Assembly: GCA_014529385.2 (NCBI GenBank)
Contig: CM043942.1
Span: forward strand, 58,653,340 to 58,717,339
Origin: Adiantum capillus-veneris
Lineage: Eukaryota; Streptophyta; Polypodiopsida; Polypodiales; Pteridaceae
DNA: 64,000 nt
Direction: 5' to 3'
Within the stretch, counting starts at the first letter, position 1, and the number at the start of each line of letters is the position of its first letter. Below are positions 1 to 11,456 of the stretch, in pieces. A model generated the notes under the pieces. That model searched no databases, was not told the origin of the DNA, and saw only the letters and a program-made list of their open reading frames with translations. Position numbers and translations under genes: made by a program.

Positions 1-2
1 AG

Positions 3-14
3 TGGTATCAGAGC
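3..14 (+). promoter_or_regulatory. LTR-retroelement primer-binding site (initiator tRNA-Met type)
   Basis: The sequence tggtatcagagc is the standard plant Ty1/copia primer-binding site, complementary to the 3' end of initiator tRNA-Met. In an element it sits directly after the 5' LTR. The 5' LTR would therefore lie just left of the window, with the internal region running rightwards. No matching gag or pol follows in the next 2 kb, so the element is probably truncated or non-coding. Confidence 0.6.
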
Positions 15-487
15 ATGGTTTAATAAGGTCCTGACCTTAGAAGGGTAAAAGTTGGGAAATAGACATAAGTTGTATTGCATTTTTAATTATAGTATATTGT
101 GAAATGAGAATTTCTCTATCAGAAATGTTGTGCAAGAGTAAGGTTAATGGTGAGATCGATATTCCAAAAAAATTTCAAGTTTTTTTCAGCTTATAAGGCG
201 AATTTGTGGATATATAGAACCTAAAAATTTATTTTCAATCTGTTCAAATAATTCAAGCAAAATGGTCACTTAATAGGACATAAAAGTGTCATGTTACTAG
301 TCTAGTGTTAAACCAAAAAGAATTACAAGGAACTCATGATCAATTATGTTTGAAATGCAATATTATAAACATAACTTTTCATCATATGCACTTTTGATGA
401 TATCCAAATTTAAGATTCATGTTACTAAAAATGGATGCACCACTTAACTTATCAAGCAAGTCATCAACATGAGCACAAAAACAATTC

Positions 488-632
488 TTTGCTGTGAGTT
501 TTTAAGTGCTCTATAGTCAATGACCAAATGATAAGTATCATTTTTCTTTTTGGCTAAGAGAACTGTTGCACCAAAAGGTGAACTACTTTGCTTAATTAAA
601 CCACAATTTGATAAGATCTCAATTTGATGTTA
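488..632 (-). pseudogene. Ty3/gypsy reverse transcriptase scrap
   Basis: The minus strand reads as the N-terminal RT block of Ty3/gypsy pol: a Ser-Ser-Ser-Pro-Phe segment, then VLLAKKK, then a DYRALK-like motif. This corresponds to the usual pattern SSPFASPVLLVKKKDG...CVDYRALN. Only about 45 residues survive. The catalytic YxDD block and flanking domains are absent. The similarity is recognised by eye and is fairly specific to this RT block. Confidence 0.6.
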
Positions 633-1130
633 ACTTCTTGATATATTTCCATCCCTTTCAACACAACTTCATTTTATTAAATCAAATTACATCCAACAAA
701 ACAATTGATTGATTAATCACAGTATATAAATAGAACAACATAAACAAGATTCAAAACATAGGATACCATACTTGTACCAACCATCCCCCTCAATCAATAT
801 GATTGAGTAAATACCTTCTACCTCTTTATTCATCTTGTTGAGAATGAATTACAATAAGATAAACATATGAAAGATAAGAGAGCATGAGCTATGCAATCAA
901 GATAGTGTATGCAAGAATTAAGAGGAAAATCAACATAAAAGTGGACAAAATTTATCTTCTGCAACTTTGATCTGATGGAGATTTTGATGGCTCCATTAGC
1001 TTCAAAAGGGGTAAAACTGCAAATCACTTGCTTGTACTACTTTCGGAGCACTCATGTTCCTTATGGAGGGTTAAGAAGATGATTCATATTGAAAAAGTGT
1101 GATGTACACGAAGACACGATTTCAAGATTC

Positions 1131-1450
1131 TCTTTCTCTCTTTTTTTTTGTGTATGCATGCACCCAAAAATAGAAGTAGTTGCTTTTATCTTAAACTCTC
1201 AGTAAAATTAGGTAAAGGATAGTTATATTTACATTGCTTCTTTTGAATGGTATTTGAGAATTAAACATAAGAAAAAATGATAAAATGAGATTCTCGTCCT
1301 CTCTTCATCCTTGCATGTGTGCCCCCAAAAATAGAAGTGGTCTTATTTCACCTAAACTCTCAAAAAAGTCGATATATGAGAGTTCTATTTACATTGCTTC
1401 TTTTGAATGGGTTTTGAGAATAAAACATAAGCAAAAATTGATAAAATATC
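1131..1450. repeat. two-copy tandem duplication, unit about 160-170 bp
   Basis: Two adjacent diverged copies (about 1131-1288 and 1289-1450) share the same ordered blocks: a C/T-rich start, 'caaaaatagaagt', 'taaactctca', 'tttacattgcttctttt' and a 'gagaat(t)aaacataag' end. The reading frame at 1285-1560 lies across the second copy and has no recognisable protein features. I treat it as chance. Confidence 0.6.
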
Positions 1451-1469
1451 AAAATTTTGTAATAGTGAT

Positions 1470-2100
1470 AACATTCATAGATACTCCTTGGGTACATAGT
1501 TACTTTTACAGGGTGTCCTCAAGAATTGTTGATTTCCATAGGTGCTCCAAGTGCCTATAATGTCCATATGTACTTATCTACTTCATAGGAACTTCTTTGA
1601 TGTGTATAAGTACATATGGTGTCCATAGCGATTGTAATACAATGTGGTGTCAAAGTACTCTTCTACCCTCATAGGTGGTCTTTAGTTACATAGGTACTTT
1701 TATAGGGCATCCTCAAGAGTTGTTGTTGATATCCAAGGATATCCAAGAGTGCCTACAATGTCCACATGTACCTTTTTTAATTTTTGTAGGTACCTAAAGA
1801 GATTATATAATTTCCGTAGGTATTTTATTAACCGCCAATGGTACTCCAAGAGTGCTTATAATGTCCATAGGTACTTGTGTACTTTATAGGAATTCCTTTG
1901 GTGCCTATGATATGTCCGTTGGCAACCTTCATAGTAGGTACTCCATAGGTACATAGGTAATTTTATAGGATGTCCTCAAGAGATGTTTTTGATCTTCATA
2001 GGTACTACAGAATGCCTACAATGCCCATATGTAGTTTTTATGATTTCCATATGTACTTTTGTTGACCTCCATGGTACTGAAAGAGTGCCTATAATGTCCA
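1470..2100. repeat. degenerate tandem repeat ('cataggtac' family)
   Basis: Blocks such as 'gtgcctataatgtccatatg' and 'gtcctcaagagttgttg' recur near 1510, 1550, 1700, 1750, 1850, 1970, 2015 and 2085 with variable spacing of roughly 100-270 bp. They are interspersed with 'cataggtac'. This is an old, diverged tandem array with no coding potential. Its right end meets the putative LTR at about 2104. Confidence 0.55.
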
Positions 2101-2103
2101 TAG

Positions 2104-2300
2104 TGTGAGGGAGACAGTGTGCCCGTGTGTGTGCATGCAGGAAGGGGAAGAAGAAGGTAAGAGTAATTGGGAGAAACAACACATTAGAAGGAGAGAGTAT
2201 GTGTTGCCTTTATTGTATATATGAGAAGGTTAATGTAGGGTTAGTGAGTTAGTAGGTGAAGGGTGTTAATCATAGGTAGGTGGCCACATGCCTTTACCCA
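2104..2300 (-). repeat. probable 3' LTR of a decayed minus-strand copia element
   Basis: This stretch lies directly downstream (minus strand) of a purine-rich tract and a diverged RNase H remnant. The flanking 'ctcccactt.aa.g.ccaatgtgg' matches the same position next to the 3' LTR of the nested copia at 24148. On the minus strand the stretch starts TGGGTAAAGG and includes the palindrome GTGGCCAC. The borders are estimates and no partner LTR was found. Confidence 0.4.
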
Positions 2301-3900
2301 AAAAATCTCCCACTTCAAGGCCAATGTGGCCATAAGTGTCTATGAATAAAGCTGGTATGTACATCCATGAAGCATGACAACTTCACCTTTGTACAATTGT
2401 GTTCACCCTACACCGATTAACGCAATGATGCAATGTTAAAACCGCTTCATAGCTAGGCTCATTGTAAGAGCATTTGCTAGTTGATCATCAGTGTGGACCT
2501 TGACAATCAAAGCACCATCAATGCATCTCCAATGATATGATACCTCAACTCAATGTGTTTTGACTTGGAGTGAAACACGAGATTCCTTGTCAAAGCAAAT
2601 GGCACTCTGACTATCACAATGCAAGATTGGAACCTGCTGAATGTCTAAAACTAAAGATGGCAACCATATAGCCTCGTTGCTAGAATTTGATCTTGCAATC
2701 TACTCAGCCTCTGTAGTTGAAGAGGACATACAATCTTGGGGAGATTATCTCCAAGAAATGGATCGTCTTGCAAATATGAAAAAGTAGCCAGACATAGATC
2801 TTCTATTGTCTTTGCAACCCACATAATCTACATGTGTGTAATCAACAATAGAGGTATCATTGTTATCAAAGCATAAACACTTGCTCAACATACCCTTCAA
2901 GTATCTAAGGATGTGTTTCAATGCTATCTAATGTTGCTTGCCAAGATTAGTCATATACAAATTAATTACTTCCACTGCAAATGCAATGTCTAGCCTTGTC
3001 CTCTCTTGTTAAATAAATTCTCAAATTCTTTGGAGACGTATTCTCCATCATTATCACAATCCTCAAGCTTTTGATCTTCTTGCTAGACTGATTTTTTACT
3101 AGTGCTAAGAATTTTCAGCCGAGAATTAGAGGACATGATCCTTATGTCGCAAAGGATAAACCCACACCTTCCTAGTGGAATCATCTATGAAGATCACAAA
3201 ATAGCTAGCTCCCCCTAAAGACTGGATTGGCATAGGTCCACAAAAGTCACTACAGAAAAGCTCTAGTGGTTTCAAATGCTTCCCATTTAATGGCAATGAG
3301 GTGGTCTCAATCTTTTTTACCACAGATATAATGCTCACACATAGAAAAATTGGAATAAATTAACACAGGCAAGTTTTTTTTTGCCATAGATACAGTGCTC
3401 ACACATAGAAAAATTGGAATAACTTAACACAGACAAGTAACCAAAACGAGCTAGAGTTTTCATTCCCTTTTGGCTCATATGGCCTAGCTGGCTATGCCAC
3501 AACTCAATAGTGAAAGGCAGAGGAGACTGGAACATGCTAATCTCCACCCAACCATGCTCTATATAGGCCCCTTGGCCTGCTAAACATAGAGACCCCCTTG
3601 ACTGCATGTCCGTCCTGGCCCTTGGCCCTGCCCGGTCCTACCCTTGGAATGGCATTACTCCCCTCTTCGAGAAGCATTTTTGTCCTAAAAAACAAGAGTG
3701 ATGATACACTAATGTTTTCCACAGTGCCATCCTTCATGGATCCAGCTATTTGCTTGACCAGAACACGGTTCAATAGGAGGTTCAATGAAACCAAGAGTAA
3801 CATCTTGATTTTCCACATTGTTGTCCCTTTGCAACCATCTTGTGTTACCGGTTCCTATCCAATCATAGTGTGTAGACTCCATTTAGAACGTACATGAGCA
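2301..3900 (-). pseudogene. decayed Ty1/copia pol (integrase and RNase H parts)
   Basis: In minus-strand order the remnants are the GAG-preintegrase zinc region (about 3600-3370: LWHSQLGHMSQKGM ... CEHCIYGKK), the integrase core (about 3330-3126: SDFCGPMP, FIDDSTRKVWVY), the second integrase aspartate region near 3050 (DNDGEY-like), and then a diverged RNase H (about 2730-2440, with the CDSQSA block). RT is missing between INT and RNase H, so there is a large internal deletion. It is frameshifted throughout. It is closely related to the nested copia at 23,956-28,831, which carries the same zinc-region and integrase-core blocks. Confidence 0.7.
3321..3440. repeat. 60-bp local tandem duplication inside copia integrase
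   Basis: The segment around 3332-3375, containing 'gctcacacatagaaaaattgg', is repeated at about 3390-3436 with a few changes. It duplicates the CEHC-coding part of the preintegrase zinc region and shifts the frame between the two integrase pieces. Confidence 0.65.
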
Positions 3901-4879
3901 TGCTAAACGAGTTATCGCAATAAAGTTGTACCCAAAAGAGTACCTCTTTTCACTTTCCATTGAAGTAACTTGCTAGCATAACTCATCAGCCAAGTTGAAG
4001 TCCTTGACTTGTTCTCAAATTTCATCAATCAGTAAACAACCCCACCATAACTAGTGTTCAAGGTTGAGAACCAGACGTATACATGAAGAGACTAAACCTA
4101 GTCGCAAACATGCTTTAACTTATGTTAAGCAAACTCCAAGTAGAACAATAAATGCTTACTAATTGGATTGCTTGGTGCTAAGATATGCACTTTTCATATC
4201 CTTTAGCACAAGATTACACTTTGTAATCTACCTATCCCCTTGGATAACTTGACAGTACTGAGGTGTTTTTCCCCACGGTTTACAGATAGTCTTCCCAGAT
4301 GACTGGTAAACGCGGATCACAATGTCGTACAATATTGCTGAGGAATCAACAATAACATGCATAACCATCTTGGTTAACTGGGAAGATCCACAGTCACCCA
4401 AACTGAGTCATGACCTCTATTGGTGATTGGTAGATCTAAAATTAATCTCAGAGAGATACTACACATAGAGTGCAAAATGCTTCATAGCACCAATTTGATG
4501 AATATGCATGCCACTCCAAATCAACCTTTGGGATTTTGGGTCAAAAATGAGGGCTTTATTGGAAATGTTTCAAACCTAAGAGGTACTTGTGGAATCTCCA
4601 CAAGTTTTAGGAATATTTTGGTAATTTTTCATATATCTTCTGCACAAATTGGCTATCTTAAGAACAAGGTTTAGAAAATTTTTATTATTGAGCACTATTG
4701 TATGTTGTGAAACCAGTGCTATATGTACTCGCTCTATTTTCAACTTAATATTATAGGAATCTCATTCAGATTCCTATTGCTTTCATGTCTTATAACATGC
4801 CTAAATCCCACCACTTCAAAATTACAAGATCCAAGATCGTACAACACCTACTAAAGGGAAATTTCTAAGATCCTTGTAC
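3901..4879. other. no gene recognised
   Basis: This is an AT-rich stretch with short open frames only. The 84-codon frame at 4420-4674 has no family resemblance that I can see. The left part may hold further diverged retroelement internal sequence, but no motif is recognisable. Confidence 0.5.
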
Positions 4880-5460
4880 TAACCACTCAAGGAGTGATTT
4901 GGTCAATATATATGCCAAATGTGGTGCCCTACTTGACTCATAAATAGTGCTTGATGGGCATACTCTCCAAGATGTTGTTTCATCCATTGTAGGGTATACC
5001 TAGTATGCCTCTGGCAAGGAAGGTTAAGTCATTCCAAGCTAGATGTGAATGGAAGGTCTTTCTCTAAATGTGAAGGGAGTGCATGCAGAGGCAACTATCA
5101 TAGGACTTGTCAACATGTGCTTCAAAGCAGCATGATCATCTTTGCACACGCAGATGACCAGTGAGAGATTGATTATGAATGTGGTATCCTCATGAAAGCG
5201 GCTTTCTTCTCAAAGTGTCATCACTTGGAATGAAATAGTTGCAAGGTACACAAAACATGGTTATGCCTAGGAAGCTGTGTTTTTTTCACCAGATTTGATA
5301 GGAGGGCTTTCACCTTGAAGGTTTGTGGCCTTGTGGCAATACGTAGGCTTAGCGGTTCTTTGGTCAATATGTATGCCAAATGTGGTGCCCTACCAGATGC
5401 ATGAATAGTTCTTGATATGCATCCTCTCTAAGATGTCATCTCATTGATTGTAGGAGGCTC
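4880..5460 (+). pseudogene. pentatricopeptide-repeat (PPR, PLS-type) pseudogene fragment
   Basis: Two blocks (about 4908 and 5361) read LVN(I/M)YAKCGAL with a following (D)(V/A)VS/IS segment. Between them, near 5220, is VITWNEIVARYTKHGYA. These are hallmark motifs of plant PLS-class PPR proteins (…LVNMYAKCG…, …VVSWNAMI.GY…), which bind organellar RNA and often guide C-to-U editing. Stops and frameshifts interrupt every frame, so this is a relic. PPR genes are extremely numerous in ferns and lycophytes. Confidence 0.6.
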
Positions 5461-6865
5461 ATGTGTAATCCATTGTTGAACAAGGTCAAAAATGTGTGAT
5501 GTGAAGACACTCTCTTTGGAACCTAGCTTTGAAACAATTGTGCAATGCAAACAAACTGTGTACCTTGCAATGTAAATATCCTAGGTGAATTTGTTTTTTA
5601 ACCAAGGAGTTGGCTAGAGGACCATCTATAATATTTTAGTAACAAGAAAAATATCTTTACTATCGACAAGTTTGTTGAAAAGATTATGCCATGTAGCAAA
5701 ATCTCAAGGTGGCTATGCCAAGTTTTTGGATGCAAGCTCATGTGTAATATCCATTATTCAACATAAATGAAATTGAGTTAGGAGGACACATTCTCCATGG
5801 GAGTCAAGATTCAAAATATTTATTCCATGAGGACAAAATGTTTACCTGATAATCCAAATTCCTACATAAACATTTGAGTATCTCATGTGCTATTATTCAT
5901 AGACAAAGTAGTCATAAAGAAAAATTATGGAACAAAGCTAAGCTAGTGAGAAGTTTATGCCAAGTGGCAAAATCCTAAATCTTTCCATGCCACCTCAAGG
6001 GGCTCACCTAGAAGGAATCATATATATCATGTTCATTTAAAGGGTATTAAGAAGAACACCTCATGCTACATGATATCAGAGGTAATGAAACCACCCCTCT
6101 TTGTACAAGAACTTATATATATCAATTTTTTTTTCAAAATGGGTGAAACTCTAGGATATTGGGTGAAAGTGCAAGTGTAATATGTGTTGGTGGCTTGAAT
6201 GATGAGAAGGATGTTGTTTAGTCGAGTGGGGATTATATTTTTGCAAGGTTTCAATTTCTTGCTTTTGGAATTCAAGCCATTTTTGGGAGGTTTTTCATTG
6301 TGCATAGTGTCATTATACATGGTTGCCATGTGACTTGATTATGTAATTGAATTTATGTCCCTGTTACCATACCATAATGCTCCTTGGATTCTTCTTTGGT
6401 TTTGTGGTTGCTTGAGTTGATTAGGTTGGTTACTTTGCAACCATGAAAAGTTTGCATTTTTTCTATTCTACATGTTGTGATTTCCTTCTTTGGACTTGAT
6501 TAGTAATAATTCTTTCTTTAATGTTACAGCTTGTGTTTATGGGAGGTATCCATGATTTTAAATTTCCACAAGGAAGGATGTATAGCTTTAGTTGATTGTT
6601 AAGCAAATGTAAGAATGCAAATATACATGTAGAATTTTTTCATGTCACACTAGTATTTATAGAGATTATTATTTTCTAATATGGGAGTAAAAAAGCTCAA
6701 AAAAATGTATTCAAGTACAAAATCTTGAAACCAAAAGCTTTAAAAATAAAATCCCCTAAGCCTATTAGGTAACCCTTAGCCCATTTTTGGACTTGTTTTG
6801 GCTCTTTTGAGATGTTCTCCCCACTTGTCTCTCTGACTTTGGTGACTTTGTTCGTGACTCTTGAT
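5461..6865. other. no intact gene; weak internal repeats and one PBS-like site
   Basis: The phrase 'gctcatgtgtaat(at)ccatt' occurs near 5458 and 5737, and 'atgccaagt/gta.gg.aaaatc' near 5688 and 5955, suggesting an old duplication. At about 6071 'tgatatcagaggt' follows '..ctaca' and resembles a diverged Met-tRNA primer-binding site after an LTR end, but no LTR pair supports it. Nothing coding is recognisable. Confidence 0.4.
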
Positions 6866-7099
6866 TGTTACCATATATATGGTAGTGAGCACACTTACAA
6901 CTTCCTGGGCATTTTCTCCCTCACAAGGAGGTTTTTTTCCCGTGCATTGTATATACTCCCATCATTGTATATACTCCCATCATTCTAGGGCTAACTTATC
7001 TTTTTGTCGTGCACTAAGCAATATACTCTTTGTTTTGTGCCTTTAGCTTCTTCATCTTCTCCAAGTTGTGTATGCATCCCTGCAACCCTAATTCCAACA
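6866..7099 (+). repeat. 5' LTR of the copia element at 6866-9454
   Basis: It starts TGTTACC and ends CCAACA. It carries an 18-bp tandem duplication (tgtatatactcccatcat twice, about 6945-6981) that the 3' LTR has only once. Its first bases form the perfect palindrome TACCATATATATGGTA. Confidence 0.8.
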
Positions 7100-7679
7100 A
7101 GCGATATCAGAGCAAGCTGCATCCTCTTGAGCATAGTTGCTAGCATTGCTAGCATCCATCTGCTCACTTTCTCCAACTTGGGTAAGCTTTGGTAAGCATC
7201 AATAGATCAATTAATACTTTGGCTAAGCTTGTACATCTTGGTGTGTTGAGAATTTTGATTCGGGATCATTTCAGCCTTCATTTCCACTGTAGGCATTTTT
7301 GCATAGGCAATTTTGTCCTTTCATACAAAATTTTTGTAAGTGCATTTTTTTGCAGAAGAGGTCCCTTATAGTTCTATTTGGGTTGTTCTATATAGCAGGT
7401 GTTAGTTCTACTTCCTCTTTTTGAAAAAATTTCACGTGCGATGCAGTCACTTGCCATGACCGACAACAACACGAATGTTTTCAAGATGTTTGCTGCTAAG
7501 GATAAACTAGATAGGGATAAACTACCCGATGTGGGCTTACATGATGACACATGTTCTTGTGTCAAAGGGCATATAGAATGTTGTGCAATGCATTAATCTA
7601 CATGTACCTTTCGTGGATATAAGCTCTACTAAGGATATTGTAGGTTATGGTAAAGAAAATGATACTTGAGATTTTTTGT

Positions 7680-9150
7680 ATTTGCTTCTTGGCAAAAAGG
7701 CCATTAGTACAAAATGGGTTTACAAGTTGAAATGTAAGTCGGATGGTGAGATTGATCACTACAAGACTTATTGCAAAAGGTTATGCACAACAGAAAGGCA
7801 TTGACTATGAAGAGACTTTTGCTCCCACTTGTCATATGACTATTATTAGTTTCCTATGTGCATTTACAGATCATTTTGGATGGAATGTCAATCAAACATT
7901 GTTATTGATTTCTTGAATGGTGATATATATGAGAAAGTTTATGTAATGCAGCCTTGTGGTTTTTTTAAGAAAGGACAAGAAAATAAACTGTGCAAGTGTA
8001 AGAAATCTTTGTATGGGTTGAAGCAGTCTCCTTTGTTTGGTATGAGAAGGTTGACACTCATTTGGTTAAACAAGGCTTTAACAATCCAATTGAAATCACT
8101 TTGTATGTCAAGTGTGAGAGTGATGTATTTCTCATCATCGTTCTATATGTAGATGATTTGGTGAGTTTTGATCCTAATGAGACACACATTGCTAAATTTA
8201 TGAATGATTGATTTGAATTCTACTTTCAAGATGAAAGACTTAACGATTTTGCATTATTACTTTAGAATATATTTTAGGCTATTTGATGGAGGCATGACCT
8301 TGTGTCAAACAAGCTACACAGAGACATTACTATGTAAGTTTGGACTTGAGGATTGCAACTCTATTGCTACTCCAATGGAAGTAGTTTTGAGAATAAGTCC
8401 TCATGATTGTAGAGATCTTGCCAATGTCGCTATTTATCAATGGATGCCTTATTTATGTATGCAATATGAGGCAAGATATTCAATTTGCAATCTCACAAGT
8501 CAACAAATTGATGCATAGCCTACGGTCTAAGCATTGGCAGGTTGTTAAGTGGGTCTTTTGCTACTTGAGTGGAACTTTACATCTTGGGTTGTTATATCCC
8601 AAGGGGTGATCATTGACACCATATTTACACGCTTTTTTGGCTCAAATTGTTCTGGTTGTTATGACAAATAAGTGTCCACGAGTGGTTTTTACTCCATGCT
8701 CCGCAGTTCATGCATATCATGGTTGAGCAAGAAGCAACCTATTGAGGACACTTTTATTTGTGAAGCTAAGTATAGGATAGTCTTCACAACTATGGTTGAG
8801 TGTATATGTCTGAAGCACCTTATGGTTTATTTGGATGTTGTATAGGAAGCTGCCAACATCATCTACAAAGACAGTCAGAGTGCATTAGCACGTGCGAGGA
8901 ACCCAATTTTTCATGCTTGCACAAAGCACATTGAGGTGTATTATCACTTTTTCATAGAGAGACTCTCAACAGCAGCAGGAGAGATCAACTTGGCTGATGC
9001 GCCAACATAAGCCATATGTCTTATGTTTTTTTATGTGCCAACATAAGACAACCTTATAGATGTATTCACAAAGGCATTGCCTTGCAAGAAATTCAAATAT
9101 TTTTGCAAAGCTTTGGGCTTGCTTCCCTTTGTAGATTGATCATGTCCTCA
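7680..9150 (+). pseudogene. Ty1/copia RT-RNase H remnant
   Basis: The order of recognisable blocks is TKWVYKLK (7705), an AQQKGIDYEETFAPT equivalent (7790), LNGDIYEKVYVMQP (7915), KKSLYGLKQSP (8005), the catalytic FLIIVLYVDDL (about 8130-8160), MKDLTILHYYFRI (8215), ATPMEV (8370), then RNase H blocks including KDSQSALARARNPIFH (8870) and TKHIEVYYHF. It ends near DVFTKALPCKKF (9065). At least five frameshifts or stops break it. The YVDD residues survive but the gene is dead. Confidence 0.8.
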
Positions 9151-9228
9151 ATGCATGGCACTTCTTAGGAAATTCCCTTTACACTATTTGATACTTCTCA
9201 TTCACTGCATCATTATCGGCGGGGGATT

Positions 9229-9454
9229 TGTTACCATATATGTGGCAGTGATGTGTCTAAACATAGGTAGGATTGCTGAGGAATTTTTTCCCTATCAAGG
9301 AGGTTTTTCCACCCTCTGCATTGTGCATGCGCCCATCACTCTTGGACTAACTTATCTTTTTATTGTGCACTAAGGAATATACTCTTTGTTGTGTGTCTTG
9401 AGATTCATCTTCTCCAAGCTATGTGCGCATCCTTTTGCAACCCAAATTTCAACA
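9229..9454 (+). repeat. 3' LTR of the copia element at 6866-9454
   Basis: It is homologous along its length to 6866-7099, lacks the 18-bp internal duplication, starts TGTTACCATATATG and ends TTTCAACA. Confidence 0.8.
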
Positions 9455-11400
9455 TTAATGGCATACATTTTCTTCACTCTTGAGCTTATGAGCATGTCTC
9501 GTAAGTTGTAGAGATTCGCTCTACCAAGTTTGGTTCCATTTAGAGTTGAATTGTGTCAATATAGCTTGAAAATGACACTTTGTGTCCCTCTGCATCACTT
9601 TCTCTTTCCATAGATACGAAATAATTTTTTCCTTTATTCCCACCAAGGTACATTGTTCATAACCTCTATATGGGAGCCTCCTGTGAAGTTAGAACTTCAT
9701 ATTGGCACTTTACAAAATTAGATCTTATTATCTATAGACCCCCCCTTTCCCTTGGTGATTGCTCTCAATCAAATGTTCATTTTAGCTTGTGGAAATATTT
9801 TGTAGATCTATGCTATGGCCCCCTTCAAGTTTGGTCAACTTTGATGCAGTGGGTCAACCGCTATGATCATTTTTGTGTTCGTCTTTCCCGGACAGGTTCT
9901 GCTAACCTAGGGTTTTTTTGAGCTACTCCCATTGACATACTCACATTCAAACATTCTTGTTAGTAGGCTAGAAAGTCGCCCCTCATGTCTCATACAAGAC
10001 TATGTAGCATGAAAGTTGTTAGAAGCTCAAAAGCACATGTCAAAAGAAGGTCTCGAGAGCTCTCTTCCAAAGGTCACTACTAAGAATGAGGTTCTATTTG
10101 GCCTACTTAGACTATACATGCTTGGGATTTCCTACTCGCTTTATCTCACCCTTAGTTAGCCCCAATAAAGCAATAAGTATACTTTTCTTTAAAAAATATC
10201 TTTGTTTGGTCTTCGATTGCCCCATTTCTAAAGATTTTGCAAAATCATGCTTCACGGGCCTAATTTAGCCTTCTTGTCATCGTCGTCAAAATTGGATCAA
10301 ATTTGACATGCCTATTCATTGTAGCTTCTTGATCCTTGTTGTATCTTTTGTTTGTCAATCTGAGCTTGTTTGCTATTTATTTCAAAATTTTAATGCTTTT
10401 TATTATAAAAATAAAAGAGAATTATGAATCTAATTTTAAAAACGAAATTCAATCCAAAAATATCAAAACACACATAGATGTCATATACTTGGCCATATCT
10501 TTGTGGTTGCTCCACTTTGATCACTTTTTTAGGCAAAAAACATGCAAAAGAGTAAAAATTGTAAATTTTTTTTACTTTTTGATGATATTTACAATATGTA
10601 CACACATCTAGGGGTTATCATATTACATTTTTTCTATTCTTTACTTTAAAGGGAGGATTTTGTAGAAAAAATCACATGTTAATAAATAAACACCTCAAAC
10701 ATTGTCCTTTTTCTAGCAAATTTCATGCATTTGGGTCCGCATTTAGAATGCCTCTCCCCTCCTAGCTGGAGTCCTTCAGGACGAGAGTGTGTAACATAGG
10801 TAGTGATGTGCATGGGTTGATAAGTCCTGTCTATGCATAGCTCTGATTGGATCTACCATGCTTCTGAAATCAATGCATTGTAAAACAATATGGTGTGCTA
10901 CAAAAGGATGGTCTTGAGTGGATTGCTCAAGGGTTTTTAATGCCAAAGCTTCCTACTATTTAATTCTCTTAAATAAAAGATTTTAAAGTAGCTAAGCTTG
11001 TTCTTTGATGGTCCTTTTGTGAACAACCATCTTTGTATGTTTGCTCAATCTTTTTAGAGATTGGTTGTTGTTTTGGTGGAAAAATTGGTGGTTGGTGAAG
11101 CTTTGGTAGCCATTCATAAGTTTTCTTGGTTGGTGTCTTTGCTTGTAACCTATTCTTTGGCATTCACACCCACTTGGTCCTAGGTGGTTACACTTTATTA
11201 TTTTTATTGGATTTCAAGTTCTTGAGTCTTGCAGATACTCTACTTGTTTTTTTATTGTTCCTTGGGTACCCAAATCTTCTTAGAATTTTCTTGGAGGAGC
11301 TGAGCCTTTGATATCCAATATAGCCTAGTCCCTTGCATGTCTGTGTTATCCTATGATGAGCATTTGACATAGGTGTTGTGTTTCAACATGGTTCTACTGA
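9455..11400. other. no gene recognised
   Basis: Low-complexity AT-rich sequence. The open frames (for example 9670-9921 and 10336-10611) show no family motifs, signal peptides or repeats that I would trust. Confidence 0.5.
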
Positions 11401-11456
11401 CTTTGAAGCTCATAGGTCAAACTTCCATTCCTCCTTGATTTAGGTAAATGGTACTT

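Larger units (their letters stand above)
6866..9454 (+). mobile_element. internally deleted Ty1/copia element with both LTRs
   Basis: The two LTRs (6866-7099 and 9229-9454) both start TGTTACCATATAT and end with CAACA. A diverged Met-tRNA primer-binding site (cgatatcagagc) follows the 5' LTR and a G-rich polypurine tract (ggcgggggat) precedes the 3' LTR. The flanks ttgat (6861-6865) and ttaat (9455-9459) fit a 5-bp target duplication with one change. The internal part is only about 2.1 kb and holds RT and RNase H remnants; gag, protease and integrase are lost. The LTRs differ at roughly a quarter of positions, so the insertion is old. Confidence 0.8.
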
